This document shows, in pieces, positions 26,029 through 35,600 of a DNA stretch of 64,000 nucleotides. The translations under genes were made by a program, and so were the position numbers. The DNA comes from Dehalococcoidia bacterium (GTDB lineage Bacteria; Chloroflexota; Dehalococcoidia; Lucifugimonadales; SHYT01), in NCBI GenBank assembly GCA_009692665.1, contig SHYT01000001.1, forward strand, positions 1 to 64,000, written 5' to 3'. The notes under the pieces are model-generated. The model was not told the DNA's origin and did no database searches. It saw nothing but the letters and a program-made list of their open reading frames with translations. Position 1 is the stretch's first letter. Each line of letters opens with the position of its first letter.

Positions 26029-27963
26029 ATGACGTGTCCCGTACCGAAGCTTTGGATACTTCTAGGGATCATGTTCCTAGCAGCACTTGCGCTCGCCTGC
26101 GGACGGCCGCAAGAGGTGGCTGCACCGGCTCCCAGCGCCAAACCCGCTGCGGCTCCAACGGCTGCGCCGGTACCGGCGCCAGCTCCAGGCGCAACGCCAG
26201 CCGCAGCGCCAACTGCGCCTGCGGCACCGGCAGCGCCCCAGGGGCCACAGCCGTTGGTTCCAGGCGGGCCTGTGTTCTACCGGCAAGAGTTTGAGAGTTC
26301 ACCGGCCGGGCAGTTCCTCCGCGATTATGATTTTCGCAAGTGGCCTCTGTGGACAAAGGCTTCGTACGGTGGCGAGCTCAGGGGCGCTGGTGGCGGCGCC
26401 TCGCTCACACCAATGTTGAGCTTCCTTACCACCCAGGCCATCAGCCGCATGACCGTTGCGGGCATGCTCCTCCTTCTGGACGAGGGGGTGTGCAGCATGA
26501 TAGGACGCGACGCCGATTTCTCCACGTGCAACGGCCAATACAGCCGCAGTTCTGATGTCGCAATCGTTCCTGGCTTGATTGTGAAGTGGGAACAGCCGGA
26601 CCCCCTCACGTTCAATCTCACCGTCCGCAAGGGTGCGCTATGGCCGGCGGTCGCGCCCATGACTCGCACTGACCGGGAGGTCACGGCAGAGGACATTGCG
26701 TGGTTCTTGGACATCACCAAAAAGGAAGGGATCATCAGGGACAACCTTGCGCTGGCGCAGTCATTCACGGCTGTGGACCGCTACACGGTCCGCGTGAAGA
26801 TGTCAGCGCCCCAAGCGGAGTTTATTCACAACCTTACCAACCTTTCCATGGGCACCTTCCCCAAGGAGTGCTATGACGAGAAGGGTTGCCTGGGCGGCAA
26901 ACAGATATCCCCGGCGCCTTTTCTGCTGAAGGAGTCAGTAGCCCAGCAAAGGACTGTCTATGAGAAGAACCCAGAGTTTTGGATGAAGGGGCTGCCCTAC
27001 CTAGACCGGATCGTAGCGCTCGCTATCACGGACACGGGGGCCCAAAAGGCGGCGCTGAGCACCGGACAGATAGACATGGTCGGCTTCCAGGGTGTGGGAG
27101 AGGCGGCGTTGCTGACGAAGCAGACGCCCGGCGCTCGCATGCAGACCGAAGCGATTTTGCAGGGCACCCAGTCTCTTGAACCCAAGTATACCGGCCCCTT
27201 TGCGGACGTCCGGGTCCGGCGGGCTATGGCTATGGCCATGGACCACAAGACCATCTGGTCGGCTGCTGAAGGATTCAACTGGTTTCCTACCATCACGCCT
27301 CGGCACCTCTTTGGGCCAGTGGGCCCTAATGCGCCGTACGCATTCCAGATCAGCCTAGAGAACCAGGTGTCAGAGTGGTACAAGTTCAATCCGGCGAAGG
27401 CGAAGGCGCTGCTGGCGGAAGCGGGCTACGCGAATGGCTTTAAGACTGAGATGACGACGAGCACCTGCTCCGGAGCCAACTACGATATGCTCCTGGTCCT
27501 CCAAGCCAACTGGCTCAAATATCTGAATGTGGACGCGTCCATGAAATGCATAGATGCCGCGGCCTATACCGTGGCGCTGAACGGAAACAAGTGGGGTGAC
27601 GGCATCCTCTACGTGCGGCAGCAGAGTCTGACGTTGTGCGGATGCGTGGACCTGGCTATGGCACGCATGGTCACTGGCGCTACGGTGAACTTCCAGAAGA
27701 TGAGTGACCCGGTGATTGACGATTTCTTTAACAAACAGCGGGGCGAACTGGACCCGGCAAAACGCGTAAAGATCTTGTGGGACTATGAGCAGTATGAAAT
27801 GAACCAGGTCTACGTGTGGCGGATGGCGTGGACATGGGGTGTCATGGTGAAGAATGGCTGGGAGATCAACTGTGCGGGCCACGAGCTCGCGTACTGCGGC
27901 CCAACAAATGGCCCTGGCTGGCTCAGCATGATGGATCCAGCCACATACCCCAAGAATAGGTAG
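26029..27963 (+). CDS. ABC transporter solute-binding lipoprotein, peptide (family 5) type
   Basis: From the ATG at 26029 (AGGAG upstream) the protein has a lipoprotein signal ending 'LAALALACG'. An Ala/Pro linker of about 45 residues follows, then an SBP_bac_5 fold. Visible landmarks are 'LTFNLTVRKGALWPAVAPM', 'VTAEDIAWFLDITKK', 'VDRYTVRVKMSAPQAEF' and 'VRRAMAMAMDHKTI'. At 644 residues it is a normal size. It captures oligopeptides or similar ligands for an ABC importer. No permease gene adjoins it; family-5-type permeases appear only at 62.6-64 kb, so that pairing is possible but unproven. A hairpin follows. Confidence 0.9.
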   Translation: MTCPVPKLWILLGIMFLAALALACGRPQEVAAPAPSAKPAAAPTAAPVPAPAPGATPAAAPTAPAAPAAPQGPQPLVPGGPVFYRQEFESSPAGQFLRDYDFRKWPLWTKASYGGELRGAGGGASLTPMLSFLTTQAISRMTVAGMLLLLDEGVCSMIGRDADFSTCNGQYSRSSDVAIVPGLIVKWEQPDPLTFNLTVRKGALWPAVAPMTRTDREVTAEDIAWFLDITKKEGIIRDNLALAQSFTAVDRYTVRVKMSAPQAEFIHNLTNLSMGTFPKECYDEKGCLGGKQISPAPFLLKESVAQQRTVYEKNPEFWMKGLPYLDRIVALAITDTGAQKAALSTGQIDMVGFQGVGEAALLTKQTPGARMQTEAILQGTQSLEPKYTGPFADVRVRRAMAMAMDHKTIWSAAEGFNWFPTITPRHLFGPVGPNAPYAFQISLENQVSEWYKFNPAKAKALLAEAGYANGFKTEMTTSTCSGANYDMLLVLQANWLKYLNVDASMKCIDAAAYTVALNGNKWGDGILYVRQQSLTLCGCVDLAMARMVTGATVNFQKMSDPVIDDFFNKQRGELDPAKRVKILWDYEQYEMNQVYVWRMAWTWGVMVKNGWEINCAGHELAYCGPTNGPGWLSMMDPATYPKNR

Positions 27964-28020
27964 GCATCGGCTCTCAGTGCGTTCGCTCCGACAATTGCGG
28001 GCGAGCCAGTGGTGAATCAA

Positions 28021-28057
28021 CAAGAGAAGGAGAATGCTTGGCATTCTCCTTCTCTTG
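28021..28057 (+). terminator. 17-bp perfect hairpin terminator
   Basis: Arms at 28021-28037 and 28041-28057 are exact complements around a three-base loop, after the solute-binding protein gene. Confidence 0.85.
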
Positions 28058-28221
28058 TGTTAACGCAGCCCAATCCTCATTCCCCCTGCCATTGGTACAT
28101 CGCGCGCGGATGGCCGATGCGGTTAGTCGGTCGTACGCGGCTGCTCCTCCGGCAATGTGTTAGCGGACGCGGGTCAATTCGCCATCGTTAAGATGGGTTT
28201 CTACCCTACAGGGAGGTAGCG

Positions 28222-28353
28222 ATGCCTGCGAAATCAGAGAAGCAGCGGAAGTTCATGGGTGCTGAGCTGGCCCGGAAGCGGGCCGGCAAGAAGACACAGA
28301 CAGGCATGAGCGAAAGGCAGCTTGAGGACTTTGCAAAGAAGAAGGCGGCGTAG
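28222..28353 (+). CDS. small basic protein, 43 aa
   Basis: The ATG at 28222 follows GGGAGG. The product starts 'MPAKSEKQRKFMGAELARKR' and ends 'MSERQLEDFAKKKAA'. This 'MPAKS.KQ..FMGAEL.RKRAGK.T.TGMSE.QL.DFA' pattern recurs, to my recollection, in small conserved proteins of bacteria and phages with no known function. It is rich in Lys and Arg and probably binds nucleic acid. It is too short for common gene-length cutoffs and easily missed. Confidence 0.75.
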   Translation: MPAKSEKQRKFMGAELARKRAGKKTQTGMSERQLEDFAKKKAA

Positions 28354-28627
28354 CGAGAAAAAGGACTGCCTATACAACTTGACGTGGCCGGTTCGACGCG
28401 CGTCTATTTGGCCTTGGGCAAGCAACGGATTCATTAGTGCATTGGTGCGGTACTTCCGGCCCTATTCATCGATTCACCGATCCCACCTTCCACCTGACAA
28501 TGGGGTGTCCATGTGTGGGCAGATGTGAGGGGACGCGGAGTGGTTGCAGTTGTGGGTACTCTAGCCCACACGAGGCCGCAGGCGACCGCCCTTGACGCTC
28601 CCACGCCGCGCCTGCTAGCGTGGCTGC

Positions 28628-28849
28628 ATGACACAGTTCGTGCGCATTGTCCTGGTGGCGGTTGGCATCATCGTCGCGCTTGCGGTCGTGGTAGCGCTGT
28701 TCAGCGTGTTCATAGCCGTTGCCGTTGTGGGCGCAGTGATCGCGATTGCCTACGCGCTCTACCGCAGGCTGTTCCCAAGGCGAGAGCCGCGCGTGATCAT
28801 CATCCCGCCGCCGCAGCGGCCGCAAGACCAGCTCCCACAGGATCGATAG
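28628..28849 (+). CDS. small membrane protein, 73 aa
   Basis: The protein is one long hydrophobic stretch ('IVLVAVGIIVALAVVVALFS' onward, about 40 residues, so probably two helices). A basic, Pro-rich C-terminal tail follows, with 'RREPRVIIIPPPQRP'. No family is recognised. It is first in a run of three small membrane protein genes spaced 11 and 2 bases apart, very likely one operon. Confidence 0.6.
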   Translation: MTQFVRIVLVAVGIIVALAVVVALFSVFIAVAVVGAVIAIAYALYRRLFPRREPRVIIIPPPQRPQDQLPQDR

Positions 28850-28860
28850 AAAAGAGACGC

Positions 28861-29106
28861 ATGCTCCGTATGATGCTCCTCTGGCTGCTGGCCGCGCTCG
28901 TGCTCTCTGTCGCCGTCCTCTTCCTCCTCGCATGGCTGGACCTGCCGCAGATAAGCTGGCTCATTTATGTCGTGCTGGTGGCGGCCAGCGGTGTAGCCCT
29001 CTTTGCGTGGGCATCGCGGCGGCAAGCCCAAAGCCAAGCCGGGGGGCAGACCGAGAGCGAGGCCGGGGGCCCAGCCAAGAACCCCGGCCAAGAACAGGAG
29101 CAATAG
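28861..29106 (+). CDS. small membrane protein, 81 aa
   Basis: Two hydrophobic helices ('MMLLWLLAALVLSVAVLFLL' and 'LIYVVLVAASGVALFAWAS') are followed by a polar tail rich in Gln, Glu and Gly, probably disordered. The ATG at 28861 lies 11 bases after the previous stop with a weak AAAGAGA upstream. It is the second gene of the trio. Function is unknown. Confidence 0.6.
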   Translation: MLRMMLLWLLAALVLSVAVLFLLAWLDLPQISWLIYVVLVAASGVALFAWASRRQAQSQAGGQTESEAGGPAKNPGQEQEQ

Positions 29107-29108
29107 CC

Positions 29109-29318
29109 GTGCACCGCCGCGCGCTCATGGTCGCCAGCATCATCGTGGGATTCGCGCTGGGGTTCGTCTTCCCGAGTGTGTACCTGCTGCCGTGGGGCGT
29201 TGGCTTTGCCATGGCGTTCGTGCTGATGTGGCCGGAGCTGAAGGCGGGCTACTCCCGCCGGGCGGAGCGCACCGTGGGCCGGGGACGCGACAATGGAAAG
29301 CCGGTTAAACCGCCTTAA
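29109..29318 (+). CDS. small membrane protein, 69 aa
   Basis: I choose the GTG at 29109, two bases past the previous stop and behind AGGAG inside it, so translation is probably coupled. The protein has two helices ('LMVASIIVGFALGFVFPSVY' and 'WGVGFAMAFVLMWPELK') and a basic tail. It completes the trio. No homologue is recalled. Confidence 0.55.
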   Translation: MHRRALMVASIIVGFALGFVFPSVYLLPWGVGFAMAFVLMWPELKAGYSRRAERTVGRGRDNGKPVKPP

Positions 29319-29500
29319 GCGGGGCCGCCCTAAGCGGGCAGCGTGCTCTTTGTCAGGCAGAAGAGGTCAGGCCGGCACGGCGTTGCACCAGGGAAGTCGC
29401 CTGACCCATACGGCGCATCTCGTTGCGGCTGCACTCCGCCCATTTGACAACAAAGAGGCCAGCGAACACTTGCAGCACACGCCGCGCGGCGCTTTCCTTT

Positions 29501-29563
29501 AACTAAACAAGGCGGGGTAACTAAACGAACAGGGCGGGGTACCTAACAAACAAAGAGGGATGT
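29501..29563 (+). repeat. three degenerate direct repeats of about 20 bases
   Basis: Units at 29501-29518, 29519-29540 and 29541-29563 share A(A/C)CTAA-CAA...G(G/A)GCGGGGT-like sequence. They sit directly upstream of the ATG at 29564, so they may be regulator sites or remnants of slippage. Confidence 0.5.
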
Positions 29564-29854
29564 ATGGAGCCACTGCACCTGCCACCATCGCTCACCCGTG
29601 GCCGCCGTGAGTTCGCATGCACGTCGTGTGTTGACGCGCAGACGTGGCTGGAGCGCGGCGATGCGGTGGTGCAGACCATGCGCCGCGTCCTGGATGAAGA
29701 CGCCTTCAAGCGCGGGTACCTGCTGAAAGACCCCGTGGTAGCGCGCACCCAAGAAACGCAGCACGGCCCATCTTCACACATGGACGAGGAGTGCGGATGT
29801 CTGTCACGTCCCAGAACCAATGGGTGTCCAAGGCACCGGACTTTCCGTGTTTGA
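29564..29854 (+). CDS. hypothetical protein, 96 aa
   Basis: The ATG at 29564 follows AGAGGGA. The first 75 codons have strong coding character: 'EFACTSCVDAQTWLERGDAV' with a CxxC, then 'MRRVLDEDAFKRGYLLKD'. The last 24 codons are less convincing and overlap an opposing gene by about 150 bases. It might be a small zinc-binding protein. One of the two overlapping frames could be false; I cannot decide which. Confidence 0.45.
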   Translation: MEPLHLPPSLTRGRREFACTSCVDAQTWLERGDAVVQTMRRVLDEDAFKRGYLLKDPVVARTQETQHGPSSHMDEECGCLSRPRTNGCPRHRTFRV

Positions 29855-30095
29855 GGGCTCCCCTGCTGAGGTGAAGCGTGACCTGGGCGCCGGGTTGCAG
29901 GCCCGTTACCTCTTCCCACACCTTGCCGTAGTAGTGGGACGGATAACACGAGCCAAGGGTGGGCTCTGTCTCCATGTCCCAACCCTGGCCGCTGTGGGCT
30001 CGGCCGATGCGCCGCACGGTGGTGGCAACTGCTCTGGTTGCCGGTTCTTTGGTCCGCTTTGCAGCGGGGCTCCGTTTTGCTGCGGCTACGAGCAT
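29706..30095 (-). CDS. hypothetical protein, 129 aa
   Basis: The ATG at 30095 has AAAGGAGG at ideal spacing, among the strongest binding sites in the window. The N-terminus is Lys/Arg/Ala-rich ('AAAKRSPAAKRTKEPATRAV'). The second half, 'YYGKVWEEVTGLQPGAQVTL' to 'DTHWFWDVTDI', looks like a small beta-barrel. It could be nucleic-acid-binding, given the basic tail. No family is recognised. The last part overlaps the opposing frame at 29564-29854. Confidence 0.5.
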   Translation of the reverse strand: MLVAAAKRSPAAKRTKEPATRAVATTVRRIGRAHSGQGWDMETEPTLGSCYPSHYYGKVWEEVTGLQPGAQVTLHLSRGALKHGKSGALDTHWFWDVTDIRTPRPCVKMGRAAFLGCALPRGLSAGTRA

Positions 30096-30453
30096 GTGGT
30101 GGCCTCCTTTCGTGTCTGCCTTTCCCCACTTCCACATTGGGGGGCGGCGAGGAACGCTGGGGGAAGACGCCCTCGCCGCCGCAGGAGAGGCTGCACCGAG
30201 CTGCGTACGCCCGGAGGAACCTCGCCATGAGATGTACTGTATTGATAGCACATACATTCTGTCAACGGGCAGGTGTCCAGTTGGGGTTTTGGGAGGTACG
30301 GTTCGTCAGTAAACGAATATGGGGTGGAGCTAACTACCGTTTGCGCCAATCACAGGGAGGCGGTCGGTTGGCGGTGTGCCGCGGAGTATGGTAGATTCAT
30401 ACGTAGATAGCTTTTCCCTGACGCAGTGCCACGGGGATGTGCAGGAGGCATGT
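30096..30453. other. intergenic region upstream of the XRE regulator
   Basis: A short inverted repeat GTATG-N7-CATAC lies at 30386-30402, a possible operator for the regulator downstream. Otherwise there is nothing clear. Confidence 0.4.
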
Positions 30454-30939
30454 ATGGCAGTGAAACAGGCAAAGCCGGCACGGACTGCCGTTGGCCGCAC
30501 GATCCAGCGGAAGCGGGAGATGCTGGGTTGGAGCCGGCCGGAGCTTGCCCGCCATTCAGGTGTCTCCACATCCATGGTGCAGCGGATGGAAGAGGGCGCG
30601 CGCAGCCCCTCACGCGAGACGGCTGGGAAGTTGAGCCGCGCGCTGGGAATGAACGCCGTGGATCTGCTGCGGCAGGCGGGCCACTATCCGGAGCTCACCC
30701 AGTCGCCTTTGGATGCTGAGGAGCAGACGCTGGTGGATCTGTTCCGGCAACTGTCGCCAGCCTTCCGTCGAGCAATGCTTGCAGGAGCGCGGGCGTACCT
30801 GCAGCAGGCGGTCCGAGCGTCACGGCCACCAGCGGCAGGGAAGCCAGCCACTCAGCCCCGGCAGCCCCGGCAGCCCGTGCAGGCCCGTGCCGAGCGGGCG
30901 CGCGCTGCCAACGGGCCGCGGCGGCCGCGGGGACGGTAA
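30454..30939 (+). CDS. XRE-family helix-turn-helix regulator, 161 aa
   Basis: From the ATG at 30454 (CAGGAGG upstream) the protein has a Cro/CI-type domain: 'VGRTIQRKREMLGWSRPELA', then 'SGVSTSMVQRMEEGARSPSR' for helices 2 to 4. A linker leads to a helical segment 'EQTLVDLFRQLSPAFRRAML', which may dimerise, and the tail is Pro/Arg/Ala-rich and disordered. It binds DNA as a dimer. There is no phage gene nearby, so autoregulation or control of the adjacent accessory genes is the simplest guess. Confidence 0.85.
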   Translation: MAVKQAKPARTAVGRTIQRKREMLGWSRPELARHSGVSTSMVQRMEEGARSPSRETAGKLSRALGMNAVDLLRQAGHYPELTQSPLDAEEQTLVDLFRQLSPAFRRAMLAGARAYLQQAVRASRPPAAGKPATQPRQPRQPVQARAERARAANGPRRPRGR

Positions 30940-31094
30940 GCTCCAGGAGGAGCCGGACAGGCTGGGGCGTGGGATGGGATTTTTTCATTCTGCCGTTTTC
31001 CTCACACGGGCACCTCAAAGAACGAAGGAGGATTTGTGGTGGTGGGAAAGCCGGTGGGGACAGCGGGCAGAGCCTACACTCTCACACTATTGCC

Positions 31095-32147
31095 ATGACT
31101 GCTATTGCCTTCCAAACGCCACCTGGTCTTTCGCTGCTGCAGCGTCACGCACGCGCTCTGTCGCTCATTGCGCAGTACGGCTCCAACCACCTGGCGTACC
31201 TGCACAAACGGCCTGGCATGACCGTCTTTTTCGACAGTCAGCAGCACGCCTGCCTGGCATGGCGTCGTTCCCGCCGCTTCGCCGTCGTCCTCGGCGACCC
31301 CATTGGTCCGCGAGACGCGCTGCCGCGCCTTGTCCAGGAATTCTCGCAGTACTGCAGGGCCAACAGACTGCGCGACACGTATTGCGGCCTTTCCAGCCAG
31401 GCTGCGGTGCTCATCCGCGCTATGGGCTACCGCCTCCTGTACGTCGGCGATGAAGCGGTTATGGAGTTCCCCATGGGGGACCTCAGCGGCGGCGACTGGC
31501 GCGAGTGCCGTGTTGCCCGGCACCGTGCGTCCCGCCAGGGCTATGAGATTCGCGTCTTCCGTCCAGGGCTGCGCGATGTCGGCCTGCTCACGCAGCTCCA
31601 CCGCGTCTCCGACGACTGGCTCGCCCGGCGCAAGCTGCCGGAGCTCGGCTTCGCCATGAGTACGTCACATGACATTGCCGACCCCAACACGCTGCTGGCC
31701 GCCGCCTACGGCCCCTCTGGCTCCATTAAGGCGTTCACCACCTGGAATCCCAATGTTGTGCGGCACGGCTGGTGTCTGGACCTCATGCGGTACCGCCACG
31801 GCACTGTAGCCGGGCTCATGGACGCTGTCATTGCCCAGTCCCTGCTATGGATGGAGGAGAACGGCTACCACGCGGCCAGCCTGGGCGGCACGCCCCTCTC
31901 CAACGAGTCCGGCAACCGCCAGGGCGTCTTACGGCTTGCTATGGACACGGCCTTTAAGATCGTCACTCGCCCGTACGGCTTTAAGAGCCTGCACCACTTC
32001 AAACAGAAGTTCAATCCGCACTGGCAGCCGCTCTATGTAGCCGCACCACACGGCGTGTCCATGGTTGCCGCCACCTACGCCATCGCCAAAGCCGTTGCGC
32101 CAACGGCCAGCGCGCTCCGCGTGGCCTGGATGGCGCTGCGCCGCTAG
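31095..32147 (+). CDS. MprF-like lysyl/alanyl-phosphatidylglycerol synthase domain protein (DUF2156)
   Basis: This 350-residue soluble protein matches the C-terminal aminoacyl-transferase half of MprF. The tandem GNAT fold shows 'RRFAVVLGDPIGPRDALPRL', 'ELGFAMSTSHDIADPNTLLA', 'HGWCLDLMRYRHG' and 'HAASLGGTPLSNESGNR'. Full MprF adds Lys or Ala from aminoacyl-tRNA to phosphatidylglycerol and flips it with an N-terminal membrane domain. That flippase is missing here. It may modify another acceptor or only the inner leaflet. The ATG at 31095 lacks a strong binding site; it follows the XRE gene by 155 bases. Confidence 0.83.
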   Translation: MTAIAFQTPPGLSLLQRHARALSLIAQYGSNHLAYLHKRPGMTVFFDSQQHACLAWRRSRRFAVVLGDPIGPRDALPRLVQEFSQYCRANRLRDTYCGLSSQAAVLIRAMGYRLLYVGDEAVMEFPMGDLSGGDWRECRVARHRASRQGYEIRVFRPGLRDVGLLTQLHRVSDDWLARRKLPELGFAMSTSHDIADPNTLLAAAYGPSGSIKAFTTWNPNVVRHGWCLDLMRYRHGTVAGLMDAVIAQSLLWMEENGYHAASLGGTPLSNESGNRQGVLRLAMDTAFKIVTRPYGFKSLHHFKQKFNPHWQPLYVAAPHGVSMVAATYAIAKAVAPTASALRVAWMALRR

Positions 32148-32243
32148 CTGCTCCTGTTTTCAAGCCTTGAGACAAATGGCGATGAACACGGTAAAGAGGA
32201 TAGTCTGCTTGCGTCCGTCTGCCGCCGCTGCTACCATGCTTCT

Positions 32244-32339
32244 ATGGTGAATCTCTATCAGTCCGTCCTCATGCTCGTCATCAGTGCTGCCATCATTGGC
32301 GGCGTTATCTGGATCACCCGCAAAGGGTACAAGGGCTAA
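32244..32339 (+). CDS. possible 31-aa single-helix membrane peptide
   Basis: A short frame encodes 'MVNLYQSVLMLVISAAIIGG' followed by 'VIWITRKGYKG', a typical single helix with a basic C-terminus. There is no good ribosome binding site. Small membrane proteins with this shape are real in many bacteria, but chance is possible. Confidence 0.3.
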   Translation: MVNLYQSVLMLVISAAIIGGVIWITRKGYKG

Positions 32340-32671
32340 CGCCCGGTCTTCTGACTCCCCGTTCGTTGCCTCCGTATCGTATGTGGCCATTCAGCAGTTT
32401 TACCGCGTTGCCGCCCTGTCCCTTGGCCTAACATGACGCTCGCCTAAGTCACGGAGCGAAGTCGACTCCAACAAAAAAGAAATGGGCGAATTTTGTCCTC
32501 AGTGTTCCGAAATGACGCGCCCGAGTATAATTTCCTAAGCTGTTGCCCTCCCACGGAAGCCAAACGCAGCCCTGGGAGCATATTTCTTAACGGCTCGCGC
32601 ATTATTGCGACAGCGGGCTCAAACTCCTCCTACCAGAAGAGAGTGCCAATTAAGGTTGAGGTGCGGGAAAT
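32340..32671. other. leader and intergenic region ahead of the TIG-repeat gene
   Basis: A perfect TATAAT at 32526-32531 suggests a promoter with a leader of about 135 bases. A small stem (CTCCCA at 32548-32553 with TGGGAG at 32573-32578) is followed by a T-rich run. A -35 is not clear. Confidence 0.4.
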
Positions 32672-35600
32672 ATGGCTGTATCTGTGGCGCAGTGGCGCCG
32701 TATTTCTAGAATCCTAACGGCTGCCGCTGTTGTCTCCCTATTGGTGTCTTGGCTTGCTCTCCCAGCCAGCCCGGTGCTGGCCGCTGGGACCTTCAACCTT
32801 TCTCCCACCTCTGGAATGCCTGGTAGCACAGTAACCGTTACAGGCTCCGGCTTTGTAGCAATTGGTACGACAGCTGTGGTCACGTTTGACGGAACGCAAG
32901 TGGCTACGCCCCCAATTTCGGGTACGGGTGATGTGTCCTTTTCCTTTAACGTGCCTGCTGCGGTGCCCGGGGGTCCGCACACGGTTACGGTTACTGCTGG
33001 AGCGGAGGCGCCCGCCCAGCAGTTCCAGGTCACTAGCGTCGCCGCGCTGTCCGCCAACTCCGGCCAGCAAGGCCAGCTTATTAATATTTCCGGTCAAGGC
33101 TTTACCGCCTCGCAAGCTATTCAAATTAAATTCAACGGCGCTCTCGTTGCCGCCACTACTGCCAATGCGCAAGGCACTGTTTCCGCAGGATTTGTTGTTC
33201 CACCCGTACCGGCAGGCTTCTATCCAGTCATTGTTGGAAGCGCCCCTCCCCTTACATTTATGTTGAACTCGGGCCTCAACATTAGCCCATCCAGCGGCCC
33301 CGTGGGCGCCAGCGTTGGCATGACCGGCACGGGATTTAGCGCCGGCACCTCTATCACTATCACCTTCGATAGCGTGACGGTGAAGACCGTGCAGACCGAC
33401 GCCAACGGGAGCTTCAACACCACTTTTGTGGTGCCTGCTAGTGCCGGAGGTCCCCATGCCATTGCCATTTCTGGTTCCTCCGTCGGTACTAGCCAGGCCA
33501 CGTTTACTGTGAATCCCTTGATCGTGCTCGATAAGCCGAACGCCGCGCCTGGGAGCTCAGTAGGCATAACGGGCAGCGGCTTCGCTGCTAATGAAACGAA
33601 CATCAGCATCACGTTTGATAACCAGACTGTAGCCTCAGGCATTACCGCGGACTCGCAGGGCCGCTGGTCCGGTACTTTTACAGTGCCCGCCGGTGTTGCA
33701 GGTTCCCACTCAGTCCGCGCCAGCGGTGCGCAGAGCACCGGCGCCACCGTGCCACAGGTGACCATTAGCCTCTCTGCCGGCCTGCGATTCGACCGCGCTT
33801 CCGGCACTCCGGGCTCAAAAGTCCGCATCAGTGGTCAAGGCTTTCCAGCAGCCGCGAGTGGCATCTCTCTTGTCATTGGTGAGACCACAGTCGCGGGCAA
33901 CATCTCGTCCGACAGCTCCGGCCAATGGACGCTGGATGTCACTATCCCCACTGCGCCAAGCGGGCCAATCGCCGTCCGCGCGATAGTTCCCGGCAGTACG
34001 CCAATAGATACTGTGTTCACCATCACGCCTGGCTTTACCATCTCCCAGAGCAACGGTCAGCCGGGGACGCAGCTCACCATTGCAGGCAGCGGCTTCAGTG
34101 CGAACCAGAGCGGTATTACCTTGAATCTCGCCAGCGCAAACGCCGCCGTCAGCGCAAGCGCCCAGGGTTCCTGGATCGCCACGCTCACGGTGCCTCCCGC
34201 GCCCAAAGGCGGCTACTCCGTCAAAGTTGGCGGTTCCGCTACGGCGCCCGAGCAACCCTTCAACGTCATTCCAGGCGTGAGCGCCGGTAGCAACCGGGGC
34301 GCGCCCGGCACATCGCTCGTCGTTGTAGGCGGCGGGTTCTCCGCCAACGAGCGTGGTATCTCTGTCATCTTCGATAGGACGCCAGTCGCCACTGGCTTGA
34401 GCGCTAACGCAGAAGGCTCCTTCACTGCTACTTTCCCCATCCCACCTGTGGCGGCAGGCAACCACTTTATTTCTGCGAGCGGGACAGTATCATCCGGCGC
34501 CGGCGTTCAGGGGGACAACTTTAGCATCGGCGCGGGCATTACCGCCAACCCGTCCAAAGCAGGGCCGGGCGTCACTCTCTCCATCCAAGGCGGTGGCTTT
34601 GATGCCAATGAGAAGAACATCAACATTACCTATGACGGCACGCCTGTCGTCTCCGGCATCACCGCTGACCCCATCGGCGCGTTTGCAGCTGCATTCGTGC
34701 TGCCCCCATCAACGGGCGGCTCGCACAGCATCAAGGCCTCCGGATCGGTCACTACCGCCGCCGCTGCTGCTGAGTTGGCCTATCAAGTCACACCCACAAT
34801 CAGCTTCAATCGCGCAACCAACGCTCCAGGCTCGCCTATCACTGTGAGAGGCTCCGGGTATCGCGCCAACGAGACGGGCATCATCCTCACTTTCGATGGC
34901 GCCCCCGTAGGCCAGCCCGCCACCGCTGACTCGCAAGGCTCCTTCACCTTAACATTCCAGGCGCCCGCTGCTCCTGCAGGCACGCATCGGCTCGCCGCCG
35001 CCGGCGCAACCGCCATTGGCGACACCCGCGGTGAGCAAACCTTCAGCGTCGCGCCTGCTGTGCTCCTGAGCGCCCCCAGCGGTAGCGTGGGGATGAATGT
35101 GGACATCATCGGCAGCGGCTTTGCGGCTGCCTCACCCATCACCGTGACGTACGATAGCGGTGCCGCTCGCGCCTCTGCTACCACAGACGCAACCGGCAGC
35201 TTCCGCATCGCCATGCCTATCCCCAAGTCCCGTCATGGCGAGCACCCCATCGCCGCGCAGGATGCGGCCGGCAACAGCACGCAGGTAGTGTTCACGGTGG
35301 AAAGCACTGCGCCTTCCGCGCCTAATCTCCTCTCGCCATCAACTGGCAAGAGCGGCGGCTTGTTCGGTGGCTTCCGGCCCGCGCTCCGCTGGGCCGCATC
35401 CGATGATCCCAGTGGCGCCACCTATCAATTGCAAATCGCTGAGACCGCGGACTTCGCCAGCCCGGTGCTTACCAAGAACGATCTCACTGCCGCCTCCTAC
35501 ACGCTGAACGAGCAGGAGGCGCTCCCGCGTGGTAAGTATTACTGGCGCGTCAAGCCTACTGACCTGGCGTCCAACGAGGGCCAATGGTCCAGCGCCTTCG

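Noticed and set aside
29521-30228. A 235-codon minus-strand frame
   Set aside because: The translation is low-complexity, Arg/Ser/Pro-rich and out of phase with the better frame that has AAAGGAGG. It is likely a shadow.
28222-30939. Prophage or integrated element
   Set aside because: An XRE regulator and a small phage-like basic protein occur, but there is no integrase, capsid, terminase or attachment repeat.
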